This document shows positions 20,391-32,094 of a DNA stretch of 64,000 bases, in pieces. The position numbers and the translations under genes are program-made. Under the pieces are notes generated by a model. The model saw only the letters and a list, made by a program, of their open reading frames with translations, had not been told where the DNA came from and searched no databases. Within the stretch, counting starts at the first letter, position 1, and each line of letters begins with the position of its first letter. This stretch comes from Calliopsis andreniformis (taxonomy: Eukaryota; Arthropoda; Insecta; Hymenoptera; Andrenidae). The stretch is from contig NC_135071.1 of NCBI RefSeq assembly GCF_051401765.1, forward strand, positions 5,372,961 to 5,436,960, read 5' to 3'.

Positions 20391-21543
20391 TGTAACGTCC
20401 CTAAAACGATGCTACGTTGTCCATGGAAGAGCGGCTTTCCAATGGACGAAAAGGTGGGGGTTCGTGTGGCGTGCGGTTAAGGAGTTGAAATCCAAGGCTT
20501 ATATCTTTCTTAACAATAATTTATTCAACAAATAGTTATTCTAATCCTAACGTTAATATAATATTGATACCTATTCTAATCTAGTTAAATATTAATAAAA
20601 TCATAAGGTATGAGGTTATATTATGTGTGATTATATGAATGTGAAGTTATATTGAACGTGATTATAATTATTTCCCTCGATAACGCAAGAGTTATGATAT
20701 ATATCGTTGAACGAGAGAGGTTATGTGATATTATTCGCGATAGAGGATCCTCTATACAAGGCGCAGTGTGTTGTGTATGTGTCTGCAATAGATCCTGTCT
20801 CGTATGCCCTGGTCGCTGCCAAAGTTATAGGTGGCTATAACTTCAGAGCGGTCTCAAGATTCCATGAAACATATAATTTTTGCTTGATTGCCTAAGCATC
20901 CGTAAGCCCTTCGTTATCTTTTCTACATCAGTCGCTACCCTGGAGAAAAGACTCTTCAGGAGCGGTCTTAGAAATGCGTCCGACTAGGAATGGCTTCTAG
21001 CGATTGTTGGCAGGCGATTCGTCTGTTTCTGGCGAGCACGAACTCTATATTAAAGGAGCATCAACCATTATTTGCTAGAACGGTCGCTATCCCTAAAGGA
21101 GCGGTCTCGATCTCACTGGACGAGTATATCAGCTACCTTCAAGATCTTTGTCTATTCGGAACCTGGTGCCAGGAGGAAGTGTGTCTCCTGCTGCTTTTAC
21201 AGCTCCTTATATACCCGCTAGTCGAAGATCGCGCATGCGTAATGTCTTATTTTCTAATGGCGGTCTTACTCTAATCGTAAATGGAAACGTACGATATACG
21301 TTGTGTTTATGTTAAAATATAATTGGAACCTATAATATATGATATAAAAATAAGGTACAAAAATATTAATTAGTATTAAGATAATACAATACGCGGTAAT
21401 ATAATAATAAGGTATTAGAAGGATACAAATATAGAGAGAGACGGTAATAGATAGAGAGAGATAGTAATAGATAGAGAGAGATAGTAATAGATAGAGTGAG
21501 ATAGAAATGGATAGAGTGAGAGGGTAGACCGTGGGTCGTTACA
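20391..21543 (+). mobile_element. solo LTR (1,153 bp) with CATG target duplication
   Basis: The unit starts TGTAACGTCC and ends GTCGTTACA, so it has the TG...CA borders with a short inverted TGTAACG/CGTTACA repeat. The 4-bp sequence CATG lies on each side (20,387-20,390; 21,544-21,547), the duplication size of Ty3/Gypsy-type integrases. There is no internal region, so it is a solo LTR left by recombination. A second copy fills 62,885-64,000, and diverged relatives lie at about 23.8-24.4 kb and 54.7-55.9 kb. It contains repeated GAGCGGTCTCGATC / ACGGTCGCTA modules. Confidence 0.85.
21432..21525. repeat. 20-bp VNTR near the LTR 3' end
   Basis: About four to five copies of a 20-bp unit (ATAGAGAGAGATAGTAATAG and variants) run in tandem just inside the right end of the solo LTR. 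Confidence 0.85.
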
Positions 21544-21547
21544 CATG

Positions 21548-22019
21548 TAGAATTGGCCTTTCTCGATTGCATCAGCTTGTATATAAACTTGTTTTAATTT
21601 AATTTTTCATACAAAATACACAAAGAATGTTATCGTTTGATCTTTAAACTCATCCCTCCCAATTTCATAAAATTTTTGAAGATCTCACCGAAGAAAGTCC
21701 TTCCAAGTCGGAAAGTGAAAATATGTATAATATCAAAAAACTGCGTGTGCCTCGTTGCGCTTGGTGGTGACTTGGATCTAGAGCATTTCAAGCTTCTTTC
21801 CGAATCTTTCCGAAGCCGTCCGAAGCGGTCCAAACCGCCGATCTCACTTTCTGTTCGAACCTTCCATGTGCAGTGGTGCGTCAAATTCTCGAAACTCGTG
21901 TGCCAAGTCAGGGCAGCACGGGCCTCCTAGTTAGGCGCCACCTGGTGCGTTCAAGCGGAACTAAACTTGTCAGTTTTTTACTCTGTTTTATCTCTAACCT
22001 GGCAAAAAGCACTGCCAAA
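21548..22019. other. spacer, no gene recognised
   Basis: A 97-codon + frame (21,637-21,930) and its - strand counterpart are both open but show no domain. They are probably chance ORFs. Confidence 0.4.
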
Positions 22020-22341
22020 TCGCGCTGACGCTTTACGTCCTTATATTGAAAGGTTTTGAGCTAGAAAAGGGCTCATTCGATAGAGGAAGGTTCAATATAG
22101 CCCGCGCTGGTCATGATTTCGCTCAGAACAATCTCTACATTAGCTAAAAATGCTTAGATTTCATGGCTGTGAATTTGTCGATTTTTACTTTACTTTCAAC
22201 ACTTATATTACTGAACATTAGCAGAATCTGATTAAATAATGACCAGCGCGGGCTAGATTGAACCTTTCTCTATCGAATGAGCCCTTTTCCATCTCAAAAT
22301 CTTTCAATATAAGGACGTAAAGCGTCAGCGCGTAAACCGCT
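22020..22341. mobile_element. palindromic MITE (~320 bp)
   Basis: GCGCTGACGCTTTACGTCC at about 22,023 begins an arm of about 110 bp that includes TATTGAAAGGTTTTGAGCT and GGGCTCATTCGATAGAGGAA. Its inverse occupies about 22,234-22,341, ending GTAAAGCGTCAGCGC. Weaker complementarity (GGCAAAAA) extends outward, so the true termini may be 20-30 bp further out. No target duplication was identified and no coding capacity is present. Confidence 0.75.
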
Positions 22342-22344
22342 GTT

Positions 22345-23377
22345 TTTGCCTAATTTTGTCGGTAATGTCACCGCCCTGACATATCTGATCCTAGGCCCTT
22401 AACAAGTAACGCTCTCTGTACCCCTGCGCAAACACCACCAGACGCTTCCGCCAAAACCTCAGAACCAAATGAGAGCGCGTATCATGCAATGACTCCTGAA
22501 CACGTAGGCGCGACACGACACACAGTGGGCCGGATCGTAGATTTTGGTGACATTTTGGCAAAAAATAAATTTGCTCATATCTATATCTAATCAATTTGTA
22601 TTGTTTCTTAAAGGTCTATGGACTATTAAAATAAAAGAATTATTAAAATTAAACAGAATTTGTAGTTGAAATGAACATTCGAAGTTGAACATTCTGAAAA
22701 CTCCATTTACCATTATAAAAGTAGATTTCTCTTTATTGCGATATCTTGATGATCTTGTTTGACATTCTCTATCTATTCTTTTTTCTATAATAGAAAGCAT
22801 TCTTTCCGAATAAGAAGCAGTAGTTTTGACTAAAATTATTGCAGTAAAGATATTGAAAATATATTGTTTAGTGAAATACAGAATATTTTAAAAGTTCTTC
22901 ATCATTGACAAGGAATATCTTTTGAGTTTAACAAGTTGGAATGTTTTTAGGATACTCTCCTGTATATAATTCTGTAAAGATCGCTTCCTACTTTGTCCTA
23001 CTTCACAAGTTATTAGAATGTTAAGCCATTAGCCTTTCGTCGTTTTACGCACAGGTGTTAGCGTTCGCGTTCCCTATCGAGACTTTTCGTCTACTTTTCT
23101 GATGTATTCAGTTGAAACGGTACCATCAGAGAGAGAACAGTTAGACATTTAAAGCATTTTTTGCATAATTTTTAAACGTTACACTTTAATTTTTTGTCCA
23201 TTTTATTAAATTTAAGTTTTGTTTCGTATAGTTTACCTTTAGTCTGTGTTATGTATACGTATTGTATATCCATTTAAGTTAAAGTGTATTATATATTCTG
23301 TGTTTGTTTAAATTTATACTTTAGTATACAACTGCATTTCATATTTCCTTTTTTATTCAGATATTTATTTAATTATA
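22345..23377. other. spacer, no gene recognised
   Basis: About 1 kb of AT-rich DNA without repeats or splice-bounded frames that could be recognised. The last 300 bp could be leader for the frame at 23,378. Confidence 0.4.
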
Positions 23378-23686
23378 ATGGAGGCTTTTCGCAAAAATCA
23401 AGATTTGTTTTTTGTACTAAGAAATTCATCTAAAGACATGGGTGATTACTTATTTTTACATCGACAAATATGTGAAAAAATTGATATTTCTGCAGAAAAT
23501 TTAGACATATTGAAAACAAGCTTAAAGAAATTTACTTCTAAATTAAAAAAGAAATGGGTTCAATCTAGTTGTCTGAGGAGGCTCAATAAACTAAACATAA
23601 AGATTTCGAAACATTTAGAAGCAACAATGCCCGGAAAGTTTCAAGAATTGCTACGAATGAGGACATATTTCACAGGCTACTATTAA
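23378..23686 (+). CDS. 102-codon ORF of unknown function
   Basis: ATG at 23,378 opens a frame encoding a 102-residue, lysine-rich, mostly helical-looking protein (MEAFRKNQDLFFVLRNSSKD at the start; KKFTSKLKKKWVQSSCLRRL in the middle). Further sense-looking sequence (LRVKSYKKKVRPLDFEAAEM) follows in another frame after the stop, hinting at a frameshifted longer ORF. No domain, signal peptide or membrane segment was recognised. It may be an accessory ORF of an unrecognised transposon or a small host gene exon. Confidence 0.3.
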   Translation: MEAFRKNQDLFFVLRNSSKDMGDYLFLHRQICEKIDISAENLDILKTSLKKFTSKLKKKWVQSSCLRRLNKLNIKISKHLEATMPGKFQELLRMRTYFTGYY

Positions 23687-23829
23687 CGTCCGATCCGTAC
23701 ATATCGACATTAAGAGTAAAGTCGTATAAAAAAAAAGTCAGACCATTAGATTTTGAAGCTGCTGAAATGATAATCAAATAAAATAAACAACCCCCTATTA
23801 GTCTGTTATTTGAAAATCATGATGGTAAG

Positions 23830-24392
23830 ATCAATGAAATTATTCTTCACGTTTAACAGTACCTATTGTACGTTTCAATTATGTTTTTTTTCAGTATGTG
23901 AAAATCTGTTTGCAAATAAGGAATTTCAATTTTTCCTATTTAAATCCCTAATGCTATCCTTATCTTTTATGACGGCATTGATTTCGGGCATGGAGCTCGA
24001 GCATCAACGGTCGAGCGAGACCCTTTTTTTTGCATCTCCGGTCGTGTACCAATTATCTCGGCGATCGAGAGCAAAGGAAGCCGAATCGACTACCAGTCAT
24101 TACTGTAATATTCCTTCGATAATAGAACCTCGCGAAAATTACTAATTCATATACCAATAAGAATCTCTTTCATCAAAAGACTGAAGTCTACATAGTTATA
24201 AGAATAGAATTAAGCACTTAAGTAGTGTAAAACATTTAGTTTAATAAATCGTTTTATGTATTATTTTAAAGAGAAATCATAGTCTATGAAATTTATTTCT
24301 TAACCGCACGCCACACGAGTCCTACTCCCTGTTCACAGGTAAGCCGCTCTATCTGTGAACGTTTTATGTACTAAGACGCACGGTTTGTTACA
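23830..24392 (-). repeat. diverged LTR remnant of the TGTAAC family
   Basis: The - strand begins TGTAACAAACCG at 24,392 and carries GTGTGGCGTGCGGTTAAG, shared exactly with the solo LTR near 20,470, followed by similarly placed AT-rich DNA. The far end is not defined. No partner LTR or internal region is adjacent. Confidence 0.55.
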
Positions 24393-24578
24393 GTAGTAAA
24401 CAAATTCAATGAATTCTACGGAAAATACAGAGCCAGAATCTATCACCAACCGAGGAAAGTCTATCATAAGATCGTAAATAACAGAAACTGGTTTTTCTTT
24501 TATACATCCAAGGTACGATTGATCGCATCAGTAAGATCCTGCAAACGCATAACACCTATTCAATCTTTAAATCATTTA

Positions 24579-25697
24579 CAGGGTGTAACAAAAATGTCGC
24601 AGTTCCTTAAAAGGGGTGATTCAAGGGGTGATTTGAAACAACTTTTTCCTTAGCAAAAATGTAAGATGAGGCTTCGTTAACCAGTTATTAACGAAAAACA
24701 CCGGCCAATGAGAGCACGCGTTTGCCGCCCGAGCGACCGCGATAGCGTTGGGTACGCGCTGGGCGCCACGGTTGTACTCCGAACAAGAAGTCGGCATGTG
24801 TCGACGGAAATAGCATTGGTATGAAAATATTTACATAACGTATAAACGAAAAAGCAATGCAACAAAAGAAATGAACGGAGAATTGGAGAATTAACGTTGA
24901 AGATAGAAACGGTGAAAGTAGTCTGATTTAGATTTCAAAAATAGTAGTCATTAATGAATTAAATGCAATTCATTTGTAGTTTCTAAATCTGTGTTACTGG
25001 GTCACTGTACCAATCCTGGTCATCGACCGTCGAAATGGTTTATGGTAGTGTAGAATTTTGCCAAAGAAGCACCTTGTACCCCCACGTAGTTTAAGCACTT
25101 CAGATCTTCCTTGTTCGGACACTCCGAGATCATGTCTCCTTCGAAACCAAAGCAATAAAGCCATAAATTACCTAAACGCGTGCCCTAGCATAAACCATTT
25201 CGACGGTCGATAACCAGGATCGGTACAGTGACCCAGTGACACAGGTTTACAAACTACAGGTGAAGTTTGTTCTCCTCTTCCTTTATTTTTTGTTGTATTG
25301 CTTTTTCGTTTATATGTTATGCGAATAAGAAATTTACATATTCTTGTTTTTACGTTGCACGTAGTTTTCCTTGATTTTAAGTAATTATTCACTTCAAGTG
25401 ATAAACAAAAAAAGGACTCGGTATTATTTATTATGTCGCTTTCAGTTTTCATACTTATGCTATTTTCTTCGATGTATGACGACTTTCTTGTTCGGAGTAC
25501 AACCGTAGCATCTAGCGCGCGTACCCAACGCTACCGCGGTCGCTCGGGCGGCAAACTCGCGCTCTCATTGGCCGGTGTTTTTCGTTAATAACTCGTTAAC
25601 GAAGCCTCATCTTACATTTTCGCTGAGGAAAAAGTTGTTTCAAATCACCTCCTGAATCACCCCTTTTAAGGAACTGCGACATTTTTGTTACACCCTG
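24579..25697. mobile_element. TA-flanked MITE with CAGGGTGTAACAAAAATG ends (1.1 kb)
   Basis: CAGGGTGTAACAAAAATGTC at 24,579 and its inverse ending at 25,697 are bordered by TA (24,577-24,578; 25,698-25,699). The arms are about 215 bp and closely matched, through AGGCTTCGTTAAC and GCGACCGCGATAGCG to the CGGAGTACAACCGTAG-like block. The centre carries a second, independent palindrome (24,968-25,266). Truncated relatives lie at 5,668-5,770 and 62,810-62,884. No coding capacity. A Tc1/mariner-type source is inferred from the TA duplication. Confidence 0.85.
24968..25266. mobile_element. palindromic element nested in the 24.6-kb MITE
   Basis: CTGTGTTACTGGGTCACTGT near 24,989 and the following 55 bp (to GAAATGGTTTATG) are repeated inverted at about 25,189-25,246. 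Weaker pairing continues outward through a TTGTAGTTT block. The arms enclose about 140 bp. A nested MITE or an internal inverted duplication is likely. Confidence 0.75.
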
Positions 25698-25699
25698 TA

Positions 25700-27590
25700 T
25701 AAAGATTGGACAAATACCTTCGAATGCAAAAGATCGGAGACCACCATTGACTGCGCCAAAAGTCTAGAAGATTCCTTGTTTCTACGACAAACTATACATA
25801 AATGAAACCAGGTGGAGGATCAGTACACAGATCAAAGAATACCAACGGTGAGCCAAATAGAGTAATTTTTTACAGTCTGCCTTAGAACACTGGATGGGCA
25901 CAGGACATTCCATTGTCCTGTTGAAGCTATTTTGCCAGGAAACTTTAAAATGTGCCAATGGGAATCAGGTTTATCAAGCTCAATAGGAATCAGGGTTATT
26001 ACGTAAAACCGATTTGACACGCCGCTGTCCCAGTTTTGTAATGGATTAGCTGATTCATGAAGAGACATCTGATTGGCTGCTGCATTGTTCCGTACCAATA
26101 AACATGGTTATATTTGGACTTCCTCAGAACAAATGATTCCAGTATCAGAGCTCTCTATCCCTAAAGAAGCAAGCTGTAACGTTTACAAAACGTCAGCAAT
26201 TATCTAATTATTTAAGCGGTATTATCTGAAAGCCATTAATATGAGTTTCATTACTTCTTCCCTAGCGTATCCAGAGTTAGGAACATCGTGTGCAAGAACT
26301 GCGTACCATCAGACTCCTTGTATTCGCCTAAGATCGTGTGGCAGGAAGAAGGCAATTTCGTATGCAAATCACCTACGGTCTACGGATTACGAGGCAAGTC
26401 GAGTCAGCGGCTAAGTGCAAGGTTAGGTTACCGAGAGATCTTTGCGAACGGGAATACTTTCAGCCTGCGGGCTACGAACAATTGCACAATTATGCGTTTC
26501 AGTCATGTTGCGATCCGCAAAACATCTCGTTAACGTGACCGATAACGCAAATAACGACTACCTCTCCCACAACCTGTAGTCGTGGAACCTTTCACGTGTA
26601 ATAAAAGCGTAATTAACATCTGTATGTTACTCGCTAAAATGTATGATTTTACTCCATTGAAAAACTGAGTGTTGACTGGTGTTTTCACCGTGAAGAACCC
26701 GAAATCCCATAGCCGTTCCTTACTTTCTGCCTTGAAAATTCCAGTCTCTTTCCACAATTAGTAGCTATTTCGGGCAGGGGTAGAATAATGAGAGACACGC
26801 TTCTACACTGGTATCGAAGGATACCTGGCACCCTTTATAAATTTACGGCGAAGCATGAAGGCCTTCTTTGCACGACCGTTCGGGCTTGACCGCTGCTCCA
26901 CCGAACGAGCACGTCGCATATGACTATATTCAATGATTGCGAACGAACATAGCTTTTATAAAGGGTTACCAAAGATAGTTCAGCCCCCCTATCTAGTGCC
27001 ACATGTATATTTTATAACATTCAATCTATTGAAACATTAATTTCTAATAACTTCAATTTGCTCGTTGAGCTTAAACGGGTAGTAGAACAGAATTTCTTTA
27101 AGTTTAGCGTTTGCACTTGAGCTAATTTTGCAATGTTTAATTTCAATACTGCGTATTACGTTAATATTAGTGAATCTTCAAATCAGATATTTATAAGAAC
27201 TATAACTTTATTAAATTATATTTTTAGGATCAAAATTAGAAGTTTATAAAAAAAAAAGAAATAAGTCGGGTATGACCCAATACAATTGTATTCCTAATCA
27301 CAATGTGAGGAATAAAGTCTGAAATAGCACTTATCAATCAAACACTCGGCTCACAAAATCAGGTCCGCACACGGAGGACGCTAATTCAACAGTATCCGCT
27401 TGAGCGGCTCGTCCTACCCTTCCAAAAAAAACATGACCTAGGGTAGGTATAGTTGGTGGGGAGGTGGGACGCTGCTTATAATATAAATTGAAATTATAAT
27501 CAGTCCGTTCCGGGCCGTGTTATGACCAGTCGTCAAGTTGTTGTCCAGAAAACAAACAAACAAAAGGTATGCGTGAATACGCAACCAAAT
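25700..27590. other. mostly unannotated region
   Basis: No gene was recognised. Two overlapping open frames at 26,288-26,538 lack domains. At about 26,825-26,970 a short inverted pair (ACCCTTTATAAA ... TTTATAAAGGGTTACC) encloses about 150 bp and may be a small MITE. The rest is AT-rich spacer. Confidence 0.4.
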
Positions 27591-27599
27591 TCATATATC

Positions 27600-28440
27600 T
27601 GTGATACCTAACACTGTAAGCACCAGGACATGTCCCTTTTCAATAAAACGAACTAGGACGGTTTTTCGGATGTCAAGGAGAACCCTAGTGAGTTAAGTTT
27701 ATTGCTTACATTGGCAACTGCTTCTTCCGTAGTTTTTTTTACCAGTATTGGGTACAGTAACTTGGCAGAACATAGCGATATCGTCCACGAATTCAGACAT
27801 TTGTACGTTGTTATTCAAACCTTCTGTAATATCTTTGACATATATTAAATAGGCCAGGGAGCTAAGAAGTTCCCTAAACCCTTAAAAACTCTCCTACTAA
27901 CAATACTATAGGAGTTGAGGGCATACATGACGTTCCGCTCATGGGTCAAGAAAGCAACAAGATTGATAATATGATTAAGACTACCTATGTCACGTAGTTT
28001 TTGCAGCAATATATCGCAATTGACATTGTCGAACGTCCCTTTGACATGCAACTTCCTCATTTTTGTAGAAGGCCTCTATTGTTAGAGTTAACGCGGTGAG
28101 GTTGTCTAAGCAAGACCTCCGAGCTCGAAAAAATGGTAGAATGCTTGAGATCTTCAACCATTATTGTAATCTTGTCTTGACCATTTTCCCGAAAACCTTA
28201 CATACGTATGAAGTAAGCGATATGGGTCGAACACTATTATTGTCACTTTTAATTATGAAGAAAGTTCGACTTTCTTTCCATGAAGGTGGAAAACTGCTTT
28301 TCAGATAGATTTCAATAAGAAGATCAAATGAAATGAAAATGAAGTTCTCAATGTACTGCTTCCTCACCAGTTTTGATAATTTTCAAATATGTCATAAAGC
28401 AAACGATTTCGAATAACTTTCTTCTTTGCACAGAGTAGGT
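27600..28440 (-). pseudogene. Jockey-type LINE reverse transcriptase fragment
   Basis: On the - strand the RT blocks appear in order. SFPPSWKESRTFFIIKSDNN and VRPISLTSYVCKVFGKMV are in the 28,367-28,161 frame. Then KGTFDNVNCDILLQKL (first catalytic Asp replaced by T in the usual GAFDNV context) and VFKGL are in the 28,060-27,845 frame. QMSEFVDDIAMF (YVDD-type catalytic pair) follows near 27,800. Two frame changes and several stops separate the pieces. The layout matches the fingers and palm of Jockey-superclade LINEs. There is no endonuclease and no 3' tail, so this is an internal fragment. Confidence 0.7.
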
Positions 28441-28449
28441 GGTTGGTCT

Positions 28450-30830
28450 TAGTTTCCCAGATGTTCGCAACAAACTTTTTGTACTACACAGTTGAATTAT
28501 ATCTTACATTTATGCGTTATCAATAGCCTATGCGTAAGTCCGACGTAGCCGCTTATGTATTGTTTCTATAAAGACATATACGCAATCTTCTCGCTGGAAG
28601 TGTAGAACATTTCGCAGCGATTTTTTCTTCTTTCCTCTGCACTTTAATAAGGGACCTTCGCTTGCAGTTTACACATATACGCACACAGCAGACTTGAGTT
28701 TGGGATGATACTGACTACTTATGTAAGTACTGGTGAAGATGCACTGACAGATCGTGTATACAAACACGGGATTATAGCCGTGCTGTTTAGGCAGCGACTC
28801 TGTCTTTGGGTTCAGTGACGAGAGAATCATCCTGTACATGTCACGCGTCACTAAAAGGATGCAGAACAATGAATATCTCGAGAACGAATCTGTCATCGAC
28901 TGCTAACTGTTAGCATGTGTTTCGAATGCTACTGTTCACTATGAAAAATAAATTATTAAATTTAATAATATTTCTCTAGCTACTCACCATATCTTGTAGA
29001 TCTTCCAGGTTCTTCTCGCGGTCTTACTCCACGCTTTTTCGACTGGTTCACTATATCGATTCAATATCCGTATTCTTTATACCTTTACATGTATTGATGT
29101 AAGCATGAAAGAGAAATAGGGCGCAAGAGAAGGATCGAAAAATCGAACAGGGCAAGATCAATTGTTGTATTTATTGTTTGATTTCCTAAAAAAGATCGCT
29201 GGTAGTCGGAACCATTAACTTGGAATGATGTCGTATTTCTGCCTTCTGAATGGTATTTCTGCTACGGTACACGCGTCCTACTTAGTGGATCTTAACCCTG
29301 GGAAGGCAAATTCCTGTACTGACGGCGGACGCCGAGTCATTTTGACCGTCTAAGGATTAATTAATTATTTACAAATGTAAGGACCTGTTGCACGCGAGCG
29401 ACATGCGCGATTTTTACAATTGCGTTAATTTCTTGCCACATCGTCGCTTGCAATTATTTTTGTATTAATTTGACATTGCATCTGCATTTTCAATTATTTT
29501 TACGTTATGTTATCTACATACATCAAGTTACAATCTAAAATACATACACGAAACAAAAAATCATGAATCACAATATTCGTCGCTTTTAAACGAATAACTG
29601 TGTCCTGGAAAAATTATTCGTATTGATAAATGTGATTATAATATTGAAGAATGCAAAATAAACGGAACATCCTCTATACACTACTTATGTTACATACGTA
29701 TCGATTTTTCTTTAAAAACAACCTTTGAACCATTGCATTTCATAGTTGTAATCATTTGAAATCATCAAGTCCCAATTTATCTTTCAATACATCGTTAGCT
29801 TTGTCTACATTTTTTAGTTTTCTTATCGCATTTGCCATAAATAATTGTACTTTCATGATACCTTAAGAATCATAGAATTGCGTACTTTTTATCATACTCC
29901 TTTAGTAATTCGAGAGCGAGTACAATTTTAGAAATCAATAACAGATAGTAGTATGTATTTTGAGTGTTAACATGTAAAATTCTATAACATTTTTATATTG
30001 AATTACTTCGGACAAGAAATATATTCTAAAATATATTATGGAGTATGATTTCTAGAATTTGCCCTTATCCGACAAAGTCTTTTTACACTATATAAAAGAT
30101 GGCTAAGTTTTACTAACTGCTACTCTAAGAATTGTTTACAATAAATGAAATTGTTTATAACTTCTATATTATGTTAATCCAATTCCAATGAGGAAATATT
30201 CATTATAAGTCATACACAAATTAGTAGACTAGGAAGATGTTACTACGCATTCGAGGTAGTGTTTTTTAAGGCAGCACAATATACATGTACAATAAACCCT
30301 CGCAAACTAATCTTATAAGGGTTCCGGCTCGGATTAAAATTTGAAGAAAATATATTATTTTAACACTTATCGCGACAAAAACTCTTGGCATTCGAAGTTT
30401 AGACGTTCGAGAAGAAAGAAATACGGTACTGTTCAGAAGTGGTAAACTTGCATCCGGGGCAGTACGAAGGCAAGAGGAATTCCTCGCTCGCACCAATTGA
30501 CTGACTACGCCTTTCATCGGTAATTGTAACCGCTTTAGGCAGTAATACCTATCCACTGCGGCCAATTAAACTCACATATTTTTCAGATGTAAGTTTACCT
30601 GGTCTGAACAGTATCCTTAGTATCCTTTACTTCTTGAAAGCTAGGTTTATCCGTACTGTTATTACTCTATTATTCTTCAGTATCAAAAATCAGTGCATAG
30701 AATTCTATATCACAAATAAGCGACAAATGCTGGTAGTATTTATTTTGGTTTAATTTGAGGGAGACTTAAACGGATCAGTTTGGAAAGACTTAACGTACAC
30801 TTAACACGTACAATCCATGAGTTAGTAATG
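28450..30830. other. 2.4 kb without recognised genes
   Basis: AT-rich intergenic or downstream DNA. A 99-codon - strand frame at 30,266-30,565 shows no domain. No exon with good splice borders was found. An AATAAA on the - strand near 30,737 could end the transcript of the bMERB gene. Confidence 0.4.
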
Positions 30831-30835
30831 GAACC

Positions 30836-31020
30836 TTAAAACCATTTCCGTTTATGACGTTTCAATTTCGATTCAGTTTCATCTACATCTTTGTCAACAT
30901 CCCTCTTAGATGTTTCCTTCAACTTCTTCTCTTTCGGCTTATCTTTTGACTTATTTAGTTTTATCTTAAGTCGACGATGTTCTTCTGCTTTCTTATTCAA
31001 TGTTTCATATTTATTTCTAG
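30836..31020 (-). CDS. host gene last exon, lysine-rich tail of a bMERB-domain protein
   Basis: On the - strand the acceptor CTGTTTAATAG is followed at 31,020 by CTAGAAATAAATATG. The split codon G|CT (Ala) continues the frame from the exon ending at 31,110. The peptide RNKYETLNKKAEEHRRLKIK is followed by a strongly basic run (KKLKETSKRDV...HKRKW) and ends at TAA (30,838-30,836). The basic C-terminal tail has no recognised fold. The intron before it is 89 bp with GTAAGT and TAG borders. Confidence 0.65.
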
Positions 31021-31109
31021 CTATTAAACAGAGAATACAGGTTTTTTAATATTACGTATTTACGCTGCAAAATTATGTAACGAAAATTTGTGATATTTAA
31101 ATCACTTAC

Positions 31110-31222
31110 CAGCAAAGAGATCCATATGTTTGTTTATACTTCGGTCTTCTTCTATTTCTCTTCGACGATCCATTTCCAAGCTCTCGACTATCTCATTCCG
31201 TTTTTCAACTATTTCTACGAGC
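31110..31222 (-). CDS. host gene exon encoding the end of a bMERB domain (MICAL/MICAL-like type)
   Basis: The exon starts after AAATTGTCAG and ends at the donor CTG|GTAAGTG, with consistent phase at both sides. It encodes LVEIVEKRNEIVESLEMDRR followed by REIEEDRSINKHMDLFA. In the bMERB (bivalent Mical/EHBP Rab-binding) domain the last helix has the pattern L-V-x-x-V-x-x-R-N/D-x-L/I-V...E...R..EE-D, which this matches closely; bMERB domains bind Rab8-family GTPases in vesicle transport. Only the domain end is visible and the upstream exons are not in the recognised part of the window. A MICAL-like protein is the best guess; EHBP1-like is an alternative. Confidence 0.6.
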
Positions 31223-31412
31223 CTGACAATTTGAAACACATTTACAATGTTAATAAATAAACCATTTTTTATCATTACTGTAAGAGACAAATAGTGATAG
31301 TTGCGTTTTGAACATTTGAGTTTTCTGTTGTGAAAACCACAAACAAGGAAGATCGCTAGGCACGCGATTAAAATTTAAAATACAAAGATGAAGTCCCCTC
31401 TTCTGTACACAA

Positions 31413-31911
31413 AATGTAAAGGAGGTTTCCAAATATGTAGGACATCTTTGTAGGATAGATTCTAGATACGAAGACAATAAAAAAAGTTCATGTACTCATA
31501 TGTCTGGCAGCGTTTAGTTTTTCAGTTGTACACTATTTTATATTGCGTACAATGTAATACTTTTTTCAAGACCTATCACTGTGTAACAGTTATTTAAACG
31601 GTTGGTGTACCTCTGGGTCTAGTGGGACCTAGTATACGGCTCCTAGTATAGGAGCCTAGTATACGTTTTCGTGCATATGTGCAGTTGAACTTTTTAGTGT
31701 CTTTATGTCTAGAACCGATCATCTAAAAATGTCCCACTTTTTTTTTCTTACTTTTTAGGTATTTGAACCAGCGTTTTATCAAGCACAAAATACCGTATAA
31801 CTAGAAACCTAAACGTTTCCAGACATATGTCCATGTGAGCTTTTTTCATTGTCTACGAGCGTAGAACCTATCTTCCAAAAATATACAACATGTTTGGAAA
31901 CACCCTATATT
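31413..31911. mobile_element. foldback element, TA-flanked (~500 bp)
   Basis: AAGGAGGTTTCCAAATATG near 31,413 faces the inverse of TAGGGTGTTTCCAAACATG ending near 31,911. The arms continue with GTAGGATAGATTCTAG / GGAAGATAGGTTCTAC and CATATGTCTGG for about 140 bp. An extra arm copy lies at about 32,095-32,240 (GGAGGATAGATTCTAGAAAT). It lies directly upstream of the bMERB exons, probably in that gene's intron. Confidence 0.65.
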
Positions 31912-32094
31912 GATTACTAATAGAATTATTTCCAATAGCCACACCGGTTGAAAAATATCTTATCATAGTCGACGTCTAGTCGTCAGAATTAAAAAACTTC
32001 CGCTATTCTAAGCCGTACCTGTGCTGGATTAGTTTATTAGTTACAACAGATAAACGAGAAACCAACGCCTAAAAGTAACTTGCATCGGATAAAT

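Noticed and set aside
21434..21530. Stand-alone satellite
   Set aside because: The 20-bp repeat lies within the solo LTR and ends before its CGTTACA terminus, so it is part of the LTR.
26822..26975. Small MITE with CCCTTTATAAA ends
   Set aside because: The inverted pair is only about 12-17 bp and no target duplication was found; listed only as a possibility within the spacer.
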